NCBI RefSeq assembly: GCF_008831285.2
Contig: NC_045138.2
Span: 19,067,934 to 19,131,933, forward strand
Origin: Nymphaea colorata
Taxonomy: Eukaryota; Streptophyta; Magnoliopsida; Nymphaeales; Nymphaeaceae
DNA: 64,000 bases
Direction of reading: 5' to 3'
Below, one piece after another: positions 42,771 through 56,168 of this stretch. Each line of letters opens with the position of its first letter. Positions within the stretch are counted from its first letter, which is position 1. Under the pieces are notes generated by a model. That model had not been told where the DNA came from and did no database searches. It was given only the letters and a program-made list of their open reading frames with translations. A program made the position numbers and the translations under genes.

Positions 42771-44444
42771 CGAGAATTTCCTGAGGACCGTACCAGAGGG
42801 AGGGAGGAAGAGGGAGGGGGGAGAGGACGTGACGCGCGGCCGCGCCATTTAAAACGAGGCGGAATGACAAAATTGTACCCGACTGGTCATTCCAACCACA
42901 GTGGGCAGAACCGTTTCGCGCCAAAACTACCCAATTCCTACAAATCCCCAACACTTCCTTTCGGTCTTCCGTTTACTGCCTTTCCTTTTATTATATTTCC
43001 TGTTACATCATCGGATGGATGTCGCCGACATAGTTACGATGAAGCCCGTTCAGATTCTAAGATTTACATCGGCCGGAACCGTTTCGGACTGCCGTCGATA
43101 AGATGGTACCACCGGCAAACGATATTGTGCACACCAAGATCCGACGTTCATTGGCCGGACTAATTTTGACAAACACTACATTTCTAACTTTAGCACCGGG
43201 CGTGTTTGAGTGACCGACTCTTTTCTACAATGTGTGGTTACTGATTAGATAGTTTGTCCCAACTGTCCGATCATTAAACGGGCTAAAAATATTTCATGAT
43301 GAAAATAAATATCTTAGGTTTTGCCCCGCAAGCAGCTTCTCACCAATCCAACCAACTATACTATCCACTGATTTGGATGGCTTGTCATTGAAAATACAAT
43401 TGCAGCCTGCTTCAAAACTTTTGATGTGTTCGCCAGTTATAAATCTCATGCACAAGAAAATCAATTTGTTTTGAGGTTGAATGTTTGAGCAAGTCCAAGT
43501 CTCGAACCTTACTTTGGATGTTCATCCCTATTTCCACCACGAACAGTAAAAATTTACACCCACCATTTGATTAAATGGAATTGAATTAAGAACTTGAAAT
43601 GTCATTTCGGTCCAGCAAACAGGCCCTAAAGGTAGAGAGATACGAAGCAGGACGAATTATAAGAACTTGGTAAATCTTCAAGACCCTTATTGGGATCGTT
43701 TGGAAGCATAAAGAAGAAGTACATTCATTGAACACTAGAATTATTATCCCATGAGCCTTTTTCAATATTAGAGTAGATTCATGTACAAAGTATCCTCATT
43801 GAATCTGAGACTGAGTAATTAAGTAACCAACAGAGCTTGTTTAAGCTTGAAAAGTAAGCTGTTTCCAACAACTCTAAATTCAGTTTAAATTAGAGCTTGC
43901 AATGTTGTTAGTTGATGTAGAAATCATAAGGTTCGTTTACCCAAGCTTGAATCCTCTGCTCTAATATGGCCCATGGTTTATATGAGTACCATTGCAGCCA
44001 AACAAAGCTGAACTAATAAGTAACATTCTCGCACTTCTTCACGCGCAAGCGTGTAAGATTAGAAACGAATTTGATTTCTACCTATCTTTCCATTTCCAAC
44101 TTTAAAACAATGTTGGGCACTTAATAAAAAAAATTGAATGCAGCCATTACAATATTATACGTAGTAGGATTCCACATATATATTATAAACATAACACGTT
44201 GACCTCTTGTTGAACGACAAACATTGCAGGAGAAAAGATGGATCTTAAAAAAAAAAAAAAATCTTTGATATAATGTGATGTAAAGGAGCTCGTATGTATC
44301 TGACGTCTTACAGGTACAGACTCACAGGGACCAGCCTCAACGCCTACAGCCTACTCGAGGTGAAAGATCACTCCTCTTATGGACTCTGTCCACACAAATC
44401 CCGCAGCAAGCAGGTTGCACGCAGAACTAATGACAGCATGAACC
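42771..44444. other. intergenic gap with GC-rich probable promoter
   Basis: The left end is the GC-rich probable PLATZ promoter. The rest is AT-rich with a MITE-like repeat copy near 43690-43815. The right end probably contains the 3' UTR of the DWNN ligase gene. The 164-codon plus-strand frame at 42669-43163 crosses promoter-like sequence and shows no domain. Confidence 0.5.
43690..43815. mobile_element. MITE-like repeat copy
   Basis: Begins 'gggatcgtttggaagcat', continues with 'cattcattgaacactag' and holds 'gtagattcatgtac'. This pattern is shared with the copies at 9917-10079 and 57607-57815. Borders are approximate. Confidence 0.4.
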
Positions 44445-47400
44445 TCACTTATGCCTACCCGGTCGCCCCCGCTCTCTTTCTCGGTCTCGATCTCGCTGTT
44501 CCCGGGCACGGTCATAGCCTCGCCCGTACTCGTGTTCGTCCCACTCCCGCTCGTCCGCCTTGTACCGCGACGACGAAGCCTTCCTCTTGAAGTGGCGGTC
44601 GTCCTCCTCCTCATAATCGTGGTCGTGGCTCGACCTCCGGCTGCTCTGCTTCCCCCGCTCATCGTGGTGAGAGCGAGCGGCATCGGCGTCCTTCGAGCCG
44701 TTCGCTGGCTCGTGGCTCTTGCGCTTCTTGCTGGTGTCGCCGGGATCGGGGAAGCTAATGCGGGAGAAGACGCTCGCTTTATGCTTCCGGTCAGCCATCG
44801 TGGGCTCGGACATCTGAGGATCGTCGGGCTCGGGTCTGCGCTTCGCAGGTGGTCTTGGAGACAGGCGACCCGAGTCCAAGTCGCGGGTCGGGGCGGGGCT
44901 GGTTGCCCTCTCGGACCGATCCAGACTAGCTGCCCGGGGCTTCAGCCTCTGCAATCCAATAACAACCATGAGTCTACCCTTCAAATAAATTGTAAGAGAC
45001 AGAAAAAGAGACACCGTTCTTTGTTCCTCTGTTTTTTGTCCCTTCGTAAAGGAACAAAAAAGAAAAGGACGAGAGCATAGAATGATTATTCGTTGGACCA
45101 CGCGAAAACCAACTAAAAATCACTCAAAGTTGACCAAACAATAACTAGACCCGACAAGATTTCATGTTTCGACTCCACAGGTGTTAAAAGAATTAATCAA
45201 TGACAGGGCCCAGTTGACATTCTTTTCTGTTTAGTATTTTAACGGGCAGACTTGAACTGCCAAATCCATTTTAGGGCCTAAACGGATCCTTCTTTCCTCC
45301 ATTTTCTAGGTTTCCCGCAATCTTTCATACAAGAAAATGGTGAGAAGCATGGGGCCCTTATACCGAATTTCTGAACTGCTGTCGACCGGATATCCACCGG
45401 GTGACCGTAAAGCAGAAGACAGTCCAAAATACAAGTTCGCGTATCGGAACTTTCCGGCAATCGAAGAAATCTTCACAATTTTCAGCGGACAAGTCGTGAC
45501 AACGCCTGCCACCACATAAACCGCACCTCTGTACCTTTCCCACCCAGCTCCCTTGGATAGAACACACAGAGAAACCAGAGAACGGAGAACCACAGTGCTC
45601 ACAACAGCGACCACACTTCCAATGGTGAACCACCTACAACTACAAGAGGTATATAATATCTTACGCAGCCAGCCAGAAGGGAGAAAAGTTGACCACAGAA
45701 CCATCTCACACTGGTACACACCGACAGGCTTAACAAACAAACCTTGTTATTCAGAAAGCCTGCAGTAACTCCGCAAAGTTGATCCGAAATAAATGTACCA
45801 AAAGAAGTAACGAAAGGGTGGTGATACCGTGTACAAAAATATTTTTGCCGTGAGATGCAATCAAAAAAACAAACAAGAAACAAACAAACTAGGAGGATCT
45901 TCTTCAAGATATGAAAAGGAAAAAGATCAGGCACAGGCCGAACTTGATCACAACTGCCCCCCTCGACCGGAAAAAACGCACAGCATGCGGCCCAGTTTGA
46001 TACAAACTTTCCGACTTTTGACATATTCACATATTACAGTTTTATCTGACAAAACGACAATTTAACGCTTACAAATTATTTAATGTTGTCTGCGCCTTTC
46101 TTAAAAGAGAATTCTTCTAACGGCTAGAAGCAAGTTTTATATACGTTAATAAGGCCTTCAGGTTTAGCTAAACTTTTTATTTTGATGACAAACGACAAAA
46201 TCGACGATGTGGTGAAGGTCGACCCCCGTTCCAAAGGACAGTAACCCTGAAGCAGCCGACCGCACGTTAACCCCATTCCCTCCACTGTACAGGACAACAA
46301 ATAGACAGCACTCCTGCTAAATCCATCCGAGCCAGTCAATTTCAATCAAACTAATGGTAAAACAACCTGCCGTATCTCCACCGTTTTCCCAAGTTCTAAA
46401 TCCACCTTGAAATGGCTGCTTTCCAACGGGTAACAGGCCTCCCAATCCCCAATCCAACCTGAACTGATTGATTTTATTCAACATTTTTTGAGGTTTTCGT
46501 GTTAAAAATGATAAACTCTCACCACCTCCTTCCCTCCCCTTGCCTCCCCACTTAACCAACCACCTCTCATATTGCACCAGTGTAAGTTGAAACCTCAACA
46601 GTCAAAGGCATTAGAGACAGAGGATGGTGTCTGCAGGCATGGGTGCTCGCAACAGTGAATGCGAGCATTTACTCGGACAACAGAGCCTCGGGAAAAGTAC
46701 CAGAAACTACCTAAGATGGAACATCTCAGTCAAGGACTACCAAGAGAGGTGGACAACCTAAAATAGAAAGTAGCCCACATGTTGCAAGATTCCCGTGCAT
46801 GAGGCCTTGTCTTGTCCTTGGCCAACTATAATAGGCAGGCTAGTGATTTAACCCGGGAGACCAATGACGGAGACTTCCATTGAGAACTTAGCAGATACAG
46901 TACGAAAATACATACAGGTTTCTTATTCAATGATGAATGCGCATCAGCATCAGCATCAGTGTTAAACTCCCGGCTGCGACGATCTCTGTCCCTGGAACTC
47001 TCCCTGCATGGCAAACACAATCATTATTCAATAGAAGCAGTAACCTGAGAGAGAGAGAGAGAGAGAGCATGCTACTATCACCTATACAAGGCATTTACTA
47101 AGACCGAACTATCGATGTGAAGGTTAAGGGGCATCGATCTTAAAATCAGACATCGAGCCATGATAATCTGCAGAAAAGGTTTTATAACAACAATCTTGAT
47201 GGACTACTCAGATTTTCAATTCCAAATTCCATTGGTGGTTTCCAACATCAAGAACACAGAGTGTTGAGAACTTCTAGGATAAACCCCGTTCATTGTTAAC
47301 GTGGCAACAGCCGTGTGTGGTACCACCAAGACTATGTTTACTCATTTAAGTTTAAATAGTGCAAGAAGTTGATACAACTGCCACAACGGACTCCAGTGGT

Positions 47401-50400
47401 TAGATGAAAATCCACTTGAACAATTTTTTGTACTGGTCAGACAGAGTAGGCTGACCCGAACGGCACTTTTCATAAACCATTGAAGTGACGTCATTAGCAG
47501 CTGCAGTGTCTACCATATGATGTATAGGCCTTACAAACATCAGGAAAAAAAGTTAAAACTTCAAGATTTTACCTTTCACTTCGCTGCTCAGACTCTCTCT
47601 GTCTTCTTATAACCGCTTTTCGAGCTTCAAACTCTTCTCTAGTCAATGGAGGTTTGGGGTTTGCACCAATCCCATACTCCGGAAACTCCCTGAGACTTTT
47701 AAAAATACAACGATACCTTATTTAGCAAAAGATTCACACCACCTATTAACCATCCAAAAGAGATATACCTGTGCGGAGGAGGAACCGGCAACATGTAACC
47801 AGAAGCTGCAAGCGGGTCCTGAGGTAACATTCCAAAAGACATGTCATAAGGAGATGGGGTGTAACCCATATACGGCATACCAGCTCCATAAGATGGCATG
47901 TATCCATCCAGGCCAAACTGCATTCCAGGCCAATATCCATTGTATGCAGCAGGTCCAACATGCATAAGCGAGTTATCAGGAACAAAATCTTGAGAATTTC
48001 TCCATTGCATATCCATTGCTGCAATAAGAAAAGAAGCTACCATTACTTCAACCACACAAATATGCTTGCCAGTGAAGTTTGCATAAAAAAGTGAGATAGA
48101 GAGGGAAAAAAGCTTACGATTAGCAGGTGGTCGGAGTCTCTTTTTCTTCTTCTTCTTGCCTGTCAACACAATATAAAGTCAAGAAAACGTGTATAAGATA
48201 TTGGAAAAAATCATCAAACAATCACAAAAACATCACGAGAAAATCGCGAGATATTAGTTGTTCCTGAGATTTTCAAAATCTCATGAGATTTTCCAGATAT
48301 TTTCGTTTTACTTGTCTTTATTGTAAATATAACAAGACTTTTGAAAATCTCACGATATCTGTATGCAAGTAAAGCTGAAATTAAAGCTGAGGTAAAATTT
48401 ACAGTGAACTCATACAAATATATTTTCATACGATTTCCCACACTAATATATTTTCCATACTTCTGCTATATAGATATCTGTATGCAAGTAAAGCTGAAAT
48501 TACAAGACTAGCAAGGAAGAATTTTGAGATAATTATTAGCTTCCACAATGCACAATAAAAACAAGTGACTGAACAGCGGATGATTCCCTAACTTATTTGC
48601 CCAGGACAAACCCGCTCTGCAACATGCGCACCTTGATCTCCCATAGAGAGCTTTTGTTGGACTTCCTCCTCTGCTTGCAGAGCACTTTCCTGAGAAATTG
48701 GATCCTTAATGCTAATGGAGTCATGTGTAGCCTCAGTCTGATCAATACTTCTTGCTGCTTTGTTTTTTTCGTTAGACTGCTGAGGAGCGCTAATGGCTGC
48801 AGCTGCCTCACTCTCAGCCACAGTCACCTTCAAAGCTTCAGAACTTTCTCTCACAGGGGGTTGCAAACTCTCTTCTTTTGCAGTAGCAGAAAGAGTGGGA
48901 GATGGTGCTTTTGGCTGAGGGCAGCGAGAAGATTCCATATCTACAATGTATACATAATTTTAGAGATGATAAGAGAACAGAAGTGTTCACACAACCAGAA
49001 AAGGCAAGATTCAAAAAATTTTCCAGATTCTGATTCCAGCACCAAACAAATGTATATAATAATTTATAAACCTTGTATCTGCAGCACGTTTCCACCATTT
49101 TCTGCACTGCTAGTTGCTTTTGTTTCTAAGATACGGTTAATGGTCTCCCTAAGCCTTTTATTAGGAAGCAGATCATCCGCAAGAACATTGGTTTCTCCAC
49201 AAACACATTTTGATTGTGTGATTATGTACTCTCTTATACCTGAAACAGACGCATCATGTTACTCAGAAGCTAAGACTCAAGCCACAGAATGAAAAACTGA
49301 CTATAAGTTCCACCACTGCAAAAAACAAAGAGCAAGAGTTGCAACTACCTGCAACAAAATCACAGCCTCAGAAAATAACAGTAGAATTTAACAGGACAAG
49401 CTATATCACAATAAAAATACATACTAAAAGTGGAATTTGCACAGTATTGGAAGTGGAGAATTAAACACATACATTTGTCACAGAAGCTCTCATAGCAGCA
49501 TTTGCTAGTGAAGACAGCATCTTTCAACACATCTTTGCACAATGGGCATCGCAGTTCAGCAGGAAGCTCACCAACAGTCCTGGTAGAAGGCAAGCCCTCA
49601 ATTTCTTTTTCAAAGGCAGCCCTAGGTCAAAAAATACAATCTGATAAGTTGCAATAACCACAACTAAAAGATAACAGAATACCACGCATATGCCAATGCT
49701 TACTCGTTTGGCTTGAGAACTGCAACAGCGCCACTTGGCAAAGCATAGGAGCCATCAGGAGTGGCTACTAGCATTGACTTAGGGATGCCGGTTGGTGGTT
49801 TGACTTTCTTAATGTCATAATTAGGATCACCGTTTGTAGGGCAATGTTGGATGAAATGTCCTGAAGATACAAAGGATACAATTTCAACAACGTAATGCAT
49901 GCAAGAAACCCGAGCCTGTCAAAAAAGCAGTGACAAACAAGCACCGGAATCCTCAAACTGATAAACAAAAGGCAACCAAACATGAGAATCGCTAGTGGAC
50001 CTACCAGGAACCTTGCACCTATGGCATACGTAACCTGGAGGAGGTGTTTTAGATTCCATCCCACCCCGACCTTCAATTAGATAAACATGACTTTTGGTTA
50101 GGAGCATACAACAACAACAAAACTAGCATTCACAACTTGCAGCAAACGCAGAATAATTCCTACTAAGAAAAAGCAGCGTAACCAAGTAAAAACAAAAGGA
50201 AAGAATAGCCACAAGAAGAACTCATCTTCTAGTTTAAGCAGGAAGAGATTACATGTGTTAGTGTGTAAGCACGTAAAATTATGATGATAAAGTAAAGAGG
50301 CAAAGTGGCAAACACAACGTCACACAAGCACTCCCAAAATATGCACATAAAGAAGGCACAACATAATTTATGCACATAATAGACAAAGGAAAAAAAAATA

Positions 50401-52930
50401 GTTCGTCAACATATTCAAGGGTTCTATGGGATAAATTTCCTCAAAGATGTACCCATCTTACACGACTGCAGAAGATTTCACGATTCTAAAGCAGTACATG
50501 ATGCAAACAGAAGATCTTACAAAAAATTTCCAAGGCCCATTACACAGAAAGAAAACTTCAATAGAACCCAAAGAACAGTCCAACATTATAATACAGGCAG
50601 CAAAGCCATGCTCAAGGAGTAAAACCAAAAGGGTAATTACCGAAACCACGCCCAGGCATCATTCTCCCTCCAATACCCCGCCTGAATCCTCTTCCTGAGC
50701 TTGACGCCTCCTGCAATTGCCTGCCAGTAAAAGGCGTGCAAATAAACACAAAAACATATTAGTAATGCGCTGTCTATGTATTTTGACATAGTGAACAAAT
50801 ACAATACATTAAGGAAGAAAGATTCATGGTTCAACAAGCAAAACAAACTACCGCTGCCAATCCATGTCAGTCATGTCTATATGAGCCTTGATTTTGCCAT
50901 CTTCCTCAACTCTGCTTGGGATAGACTCCAGAACTTGATTGGGTTGAACTTGGGGGACTTCTGGGATGGCATATAAATCATTTCCAAATTCATCCCATTC
51001 TGGATCTTCAGGCTGCAGAAAACATCAGCAGATAATCATCAAGAATATCAGCAGAGAGCAGAACTAACAAGAACAAGACTGAAGATCGCATCCGAGGTTA
51101 TGGCTTAAACCACACAGCAGAGGCATAGTTGTAGTCGAGGGGCCTATGCTTACATAATTAGATTGTGAAGGGTCAGGAAGCTGAAGACTACTACTAGGTT
51201 GTTGAGGTTTATCTGCATGGCTGTCCATCTCCTTCGGCCTGCACACATGAACAACCCACTAACCTCAAGATTCTCAACATCGCTTGGGGGATAAAAATCT
51301 GTTAACATCAGAAACAAGAGAAAAGAAAAAGAGAACAGGTACAAATATTGGAACTCGGCCGTTCCTGATGTGGCTCAAACACAATAGGCAACCCAATTCA
51401 AAAAACAGGCCAATGAAACTATGCCATGGTGAGCAAAAAGACGCTCTTAAATGAGTCTATGCCTATTTTCACATATAAGTACAAAATATTGGAAGTGGTT
51501 AAACATTGAGGCATGAGATAGCAGTAGTACTCTTCTCTTTCAGTTACAATTCGCATGCGAGGTCTTCCAGGAACTCGGCGCACCAAAACAGATGTGTTCT
51601 TTGGCAGCAACATTGCTTCATCAAGATACTCTGAAATTGAACAGGCACCAAATTCTATAAAAGGCTGCAAGGGTACTAGAATGGACTGCAGTTCTCATCA
51701 GTGCACGTGGACTATACACTTTTTCTTTTATACTTACAAAAATGGAAAACCAAATTAAAATTTTCACTTGCCCATCAAAGTTGATAAATTATAAATATTC
51801 AAATCTGACACATGAATCTCTTAGCAGATATGTAGTTCACTGTCGTCTATTACTCATAATGCATCCAAAAGGACTATTTTCATTAAATATTATCATAAAA
51901 AACACGATAACAGCCTCGGCATCTGCAAATCAAATTTGTTTCGAAAAGCAACGTGTAATAAGGTCACGATATATAAATTTAGATTGGTTAGTTTGAAAAT
52001 CCCAAAACAGAGATATCTTAGAATAATTCTCGTTTCCAAGCGCATTCAGGGAATTAATCATGTGGACCAAATGACAAATTATTCATGTTCACCGGATACA
52101 CTATCATCTTCTTATAACTGACAATTTACATTCATCCTACCTCAGTCAATGGTAAACTTGGAGAATATAACATTCTGGACTTTCCGAGACTTCTTTGACA
52201 AAACATTACGAAAATTTGTACTGATTGAACGGGTATTTGGCTAAAATATGCAAGCTAACTATGTCAGGTGGACTTGCAAAGTCACCAAGCCACCAAGGAA
52301 CCAAAGATTTTATAACCAGATATACCTAATTCTGGAATTTACAGCTACCAGCCAATTCTAGTTGCCAAACTGAATATCAGTTCAAAGCACCCCTCCCTGA
52401 ACCCCCAACAGCCCACCTCTCATCTTTCACAGTTCATGCTTACACACCCTTCCCAAAAACACAAATAACCATTAGAATTGTCGAACATCTGGCAGTTCAA
52501 CAAGATCTCATAACATCATAGTCCTAAAAATGAACCTAATAATCCCAGACAACTACTGAAACAACCAAAAAAGAAGACATGAGCACCGCGACTTTCGTGG
52601 ATATCCACAGAGAGTTCAAATTGAAATACGAGAAAGAATCATTGGCTCTGTATCGATGTCATTTATACATATAACCATGCATGACAAAAGGCCATGACTA
52701 ATGCGCACTAAGTAATGAAAAAGAATTCAACATGAATTTAAATTGCAAAAGCAAAGTAACCAACCTTCCTCAGTGTTGGGATTTGACACCACGAGGTCAA
52801 AATCCGTACCCCTGCCCAAATGCTTGGATTCAAATATTTTTTCTTTCAAATTCCCGATGGATATGAAATGGCCATCAATGGGTATAGAGTCATAGTCTTT
52901 TGCACTCTTAAACTTAAAATATATAGCCAT
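44445..52930 (-). CDS. PQT3L: DWNN-domain E3 ubiquitin ligase, PQT3/RBBP6-like, 813 aa, 15 exons
   Basis: Coding exons in order: 52930-52765, 51630-51531, 51238-51154, 51012-50852, 50720-50641, 50070-50005, 49860-49704, 49621-49473, 49239-49072, 48940-48632, 48159-48118, 48018-47769, 47689-47573, 47003-46916, 44948-44445; 2442 nt, every junction GT-AG and in phase. Domains: ubiquitin-like DWNN (about 1-76, 'MAIYFKFKSAKDYDSIPIDG'), acidic 'PEDPEWDEFGNDLY', CCHC zinc knuckle C213-x2-C-x4-H-x4-C226, and a RING/U-box-like block from C297 ('CPLCKDVLKDAV...KCCYESFCDKC...CVCG'). A Pro/Gly/Tyr-rich low-complexity part and an Arg/Asp/Glu-rich C-terminus follow. The order matches Arabidopsis PQT3 and metazoan RBBP6. 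PQT3 is reported to act as an E3 ligase that limits oxidative-stress tolerance; RBBP6 relatives link to mRNA 3' processing. Nuclear location is inferred. The last intron (about 2 kb) is long. Confidence 0.92.
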
Positions 52931-54240
52931 TAGTTTTTTTTCCTTTATTCTTTCTTCTCTTGCTTTTTTTCTTTTCCCTTTTCTTTCTCAAATAAAAATC
53001 ACAATAATGAAGCTTATAGAACAATTGCCCTAAAAGAGCAAAAATGGAAAAGGCAAAAGTAGCCTGGTATTAAGCTAAAAAAAATGATAGATACAACTTA
53101 TTATATCCTTTTCCTTAAACCCGTCGAACAACAAACAGATGCAAGAATCCACTTGGATGCCTCCAATTTCTTCCAACAGCACAGAAAAGTAACGCCTGAT
53201 GTCCAATCTTCTGGAAAGGACCTCAAAAAGGACCCACCAAATCAGAATACCAGCAGAGATAATCACACTTCTTGATGAGAACCCGCTGCGTCATATGGTA
53301 AGAGCTTGCACAAGCAATTGGCTTCCCCAGAGAATCAGGAAGCAGACTCTTCAATCAAATCTTCGAGACGCCAGATCAAAGGAACTAACTCCCTGACCGC
53401 CGATCTCAAGGAGCGGTGAGAAAGTGGAAAGCATCGATCTCGAAATCAAATCTTGAAGACTTTTTCATACAGATACCAAGATACGCCTCCACCACCACGA
53501 AGTTGCTGCAAACCTCCTCGGGGTCGACGTGCGCGAAGCAAACACAGACGATCTGCCAAAAATAAGCAACTCAGAGAAGATCGATGCAAGAATCAAGCGT
53601 CTCCCCGACGACGTCTTTGGAAAATTCAAGGAACACGCAATCAGAAACTCCACTCGCGCAGCCCGTAGCCGAAACCTGCCTCTGGAAACCAACAACCTGA
53701 ACCCACGACCTCCAAAATGCCTCAAAACTCTCCGCGATCACCTGCGAACGCAAAAAACTATCTGCTCCACAGCGACATCAGGGATTCCAGGAAACAACAG
53801 CTCCGACACGATCGATGCACAAATCTCCGCCTTCCACCGCCGCGTCAACCCAAAAAATCCAGCGTCGACGATAATTGGGTACTCAATCGCACAGTGGACC
53901 GATCCAATCGGACGGATGAGTTGCCAAACCAAGTCGATCTGGTACGCCTCGCACGAGAGAGAGGGAAAGATTTCGATAGAAGAAGGCACTTTTGAAGGGC
54001 GAAAGCTAGGGCTTCGTGCGTAAACCCGCAAAGGAGAAATTAAATGGAAAGATATGGAGATTATTTAGGGTTTTCTTGCAGATAAGGCTTCCAGTAGGAG
54101 AGGAGAAGAGAGGAGGAGAGGACAGAGAGGGAGACACGGGTTAGGGTTTTCTGGGTTGAGAAGGAAACCACGGGCAGGAAGGAAAGAGGCGTCGATCCTT
54201 CGGGATAACGAGGGAGCGAAGTGCCCGCCCTTTTTCTATA
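52931..54240 (-). other. 5' leader region of the DWNN ligase gene
   Basis: Purine-rich sequence precedes the start codon. From about 53290 to 54240 the minus strand is leader-like: CT-rich, moderately GC-rich and with several ATGs. Two telo-box motifs (AAACCCTAA on the minus strand, 54065-54073 and 54141-54149) lie near the likely transcription start, as is common in plant housekeeping promoters. Plus-strand frames of up to 164 codons here lack domains. Confidence 0.5.
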
Positions 54241-55519
54241 GGGCGCCACGATTGGTTAGGGCCGTTTGATCAGCGAACGACCTGCTGTGAGGGACTCCCA
54301 TGTTCCGAACAATCGGCCGTCGAACTGGGAACGACGCAAACACGTGACTAATGAACAGCAAGTGAAAAATCCGTCCCACCTTAGGCGGTTACGTTTCTCC
54401 CTGTTCTTGAGAGAGGCACGCGTCTATGACGTGTTTGAATCGGATTTTAGATAAAGGTAAGATCCGTGGTTTTAACAAACATTGAATCTCAAAAGTCAAA
54501 ACTTCGAATTTGAAATCCTCAGCGAAGAGGAATTGGCTTGGCCCTGTTGCTGAGTTCCATAGTGATTTAATATCCTAAGATATTAAATAATTGGACTATT
54601 TTAGAACTTACAAGGATTTAAAACCTTATCTTTACAAGACCTGAACTTATTGGCACTCATGAATCTCAAGGCAGACTCTCTCTCCTCTAGCTGAAAATTG
54701 CTAGCTAGATTTCAAGCATAATGTTGATCACAAGTTCAGTGCTCTTCCCAAATCAACAATTTCTTAAAACTGAGAATTTAAGGTGAGTCTTTTTTTTTCT
54801 AAATCAAACCTTCTAGTTTAGGATTTGAAGTAATCAAATACTCCTTATCTCCTAATCTCAAAGTTAAAAGTGACAAACTACAAAGCAAGCAAAAAGTATC
54901 TTTATGTACGTTTCCTTCAAATTGTTTAGCCAATCAAAGTTAGAAGAGAGAGATTTTCAAAGGGGTTGGTGCAATGGTAAGGATAGAGGCTAGAGGCTGG
55001 TAAGCGGCTAGTGTTTGTTTTCAATGGCATCAACTCTTTATGCTGCAAAAGAAAATGCACCAATATATATCGTCCCGAAGCACCAAAAGTAGTCCAGAAC
55101 CTTGTGGGGATGAGAGAAAGTGAGAGGCTATAGCCTTCACTCGGGTGGTAGAAATAGTCTAAGTCTCCCGCTCACTGGAAACAAAGCTAAAAGAAGTATA
55201 AAACAGCTTCATAGAGAAAAACAACTTCAAACTATATATAAGAAAGAAAAGAACTTATCAAGAAGTGAGTTCTGAACTGATTACTGATCAGAGACGAGTG
55301 ATCTTTCCTAAATTTCATATTAGATATCCAAATATGGGAGACACAAACCTACCAATTATCTTCTGATTTCCACCCATTCTTCCTTCAAGCAAATTCAAAC
55401 CTGACGCCTTCGTAGAGAAATTTTAACCACTTAATCCAAATGCAGAGCCAATAATCCGCGTTATCACTACCATAAACGCCTCACTTTTAAAATGTTCCCA
55501 CATATTTCGATTAATCTTG
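54241..55519. other. intergenic gap
   Basis: The left edge is the presumed DWNN gene promoter. No gene seen. A short 'ttggtgcaatggtaagg' string at about 54965 resembles a tRNA A box but has no matching cloverleaf. Confidence 0.5.
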
Positions 55520-55924
55520 TCGCAAAAATGGAAGAGGAATAAACATCTTCAACCATCTGGAGTACGAACCAGACCCGACCATCGAGTGAGGAGAAAAATT
55601 CATATTCGGGTCAGATATTTGACTAAATGAGGTAGTTGGGTTTGGGAACCCCGAAATCCAAATCCGAATAAAACACATTCCCAGATATCGCATATAAAAC
55701 GTTGGTACCGTCTGAGTTTTAGCGTATGCACCGCCTCAATTCCGAGTTTGGATTCACAACCCGAGACCGAGCCGGACCCGTTCATCCCATCCCATTGACA
55801 CTTATACCCCTCGACAGTCGACTGCCGTTGGTGTAAACTACCACCGCCGAAGGTCATAATCACCAAGTTACCCTTACCAAGTCGGTTCGGACGAGTGCGA
55901 AACACGCGCCTCCTTCCTAGCCGA

Positions 55925-55959
55925 ACACGTTGTACATGAACGGGAACTCCTGAAACGTG
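55925..55959 (+). promoter_or_regulatory. pair of ABRE-like ACGT motifs upstream of SMP gene 1
   Basis: ACACGTTG at 55925-55932 and ACGTG at 55955-55959. The same pair with similar spacing is kept in the second gene's promoter. ACGT-core elements mediate abscisic-acid and seed control of LEA genes; function here is inferred. Confidence 0.5.
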
Positions 55960-56017
55960 CCTTTTAGAGCTCAACGCGCGTCTGTCTGCCGCGAAGAGAT
56001 ACCGCCATGGACGTTGC

Positions 56018-56023
56018 TATAAG
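56018..56023 (+). promoter_or_regulatory. candidate TATA box of SMP gene 1
   Basis: TATAAG inside a block conserved with the second copy, about 150 bases before the start codon. Confidence 0.4.
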
Positions 56024-56168
56024 ACTTTCCGGCGTGATTCTCCTGAAGAACAGCGCCCTCTCGTTGTTTCAATTAATTTTGATCGGCTATCCTCTTATAG
56101 TTGTCGGCGCTTTCTTCTTTTTGCCGCCCTTCTGAAACTGGTCGGAGTCCCGCTTGCCGGAGAGAAAA

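Noticed and set aside
42669-43163. 164-codon plus-strand open frame with a Glu/Arg-rich start
   Set aside because: The start comes from a GA-rich, promoter-like segment and the rest has no domain. It is better read as the promoter and leader of the PLATZ gene on the other strand.
44451-45080. 209-codon plus-strand open frame
   Set aside because: It lies opposite the Arg/Asp/Glu-rich last exon of the DWNN ligase, which explains its Leu/Val/Pro-rich translation.
51264-51298. Small extra exon candidate between DWNN exons 2 and 3
   Set aside because: It would leave an intron of about 25 bases. Joining 51531 directly to 51238 keeps frame and gives 'VTEREEPKEMD', which fits the family.
53529-54023. 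164-codon plus-strand open frame upstream of the DWNN gene
   Set aside because: The opposite strand is leader-like sequence of the DWNN gene, and the plus-strand translation shows no family features.
54960-55030. tRNA-like A-box string 'ttggtgcaatggtaagg'
   Set aside because: No B box, no acceptor stem and no cloverleaf can be drawn around it.
56007-56135. Hydrophobic 42-codon upstream ORF before SMP gene 1
   Set aside because: The conserved TATAAG lies inside it, so it is probably not transcribed, and the matching frame in copy B is only 7 codons.
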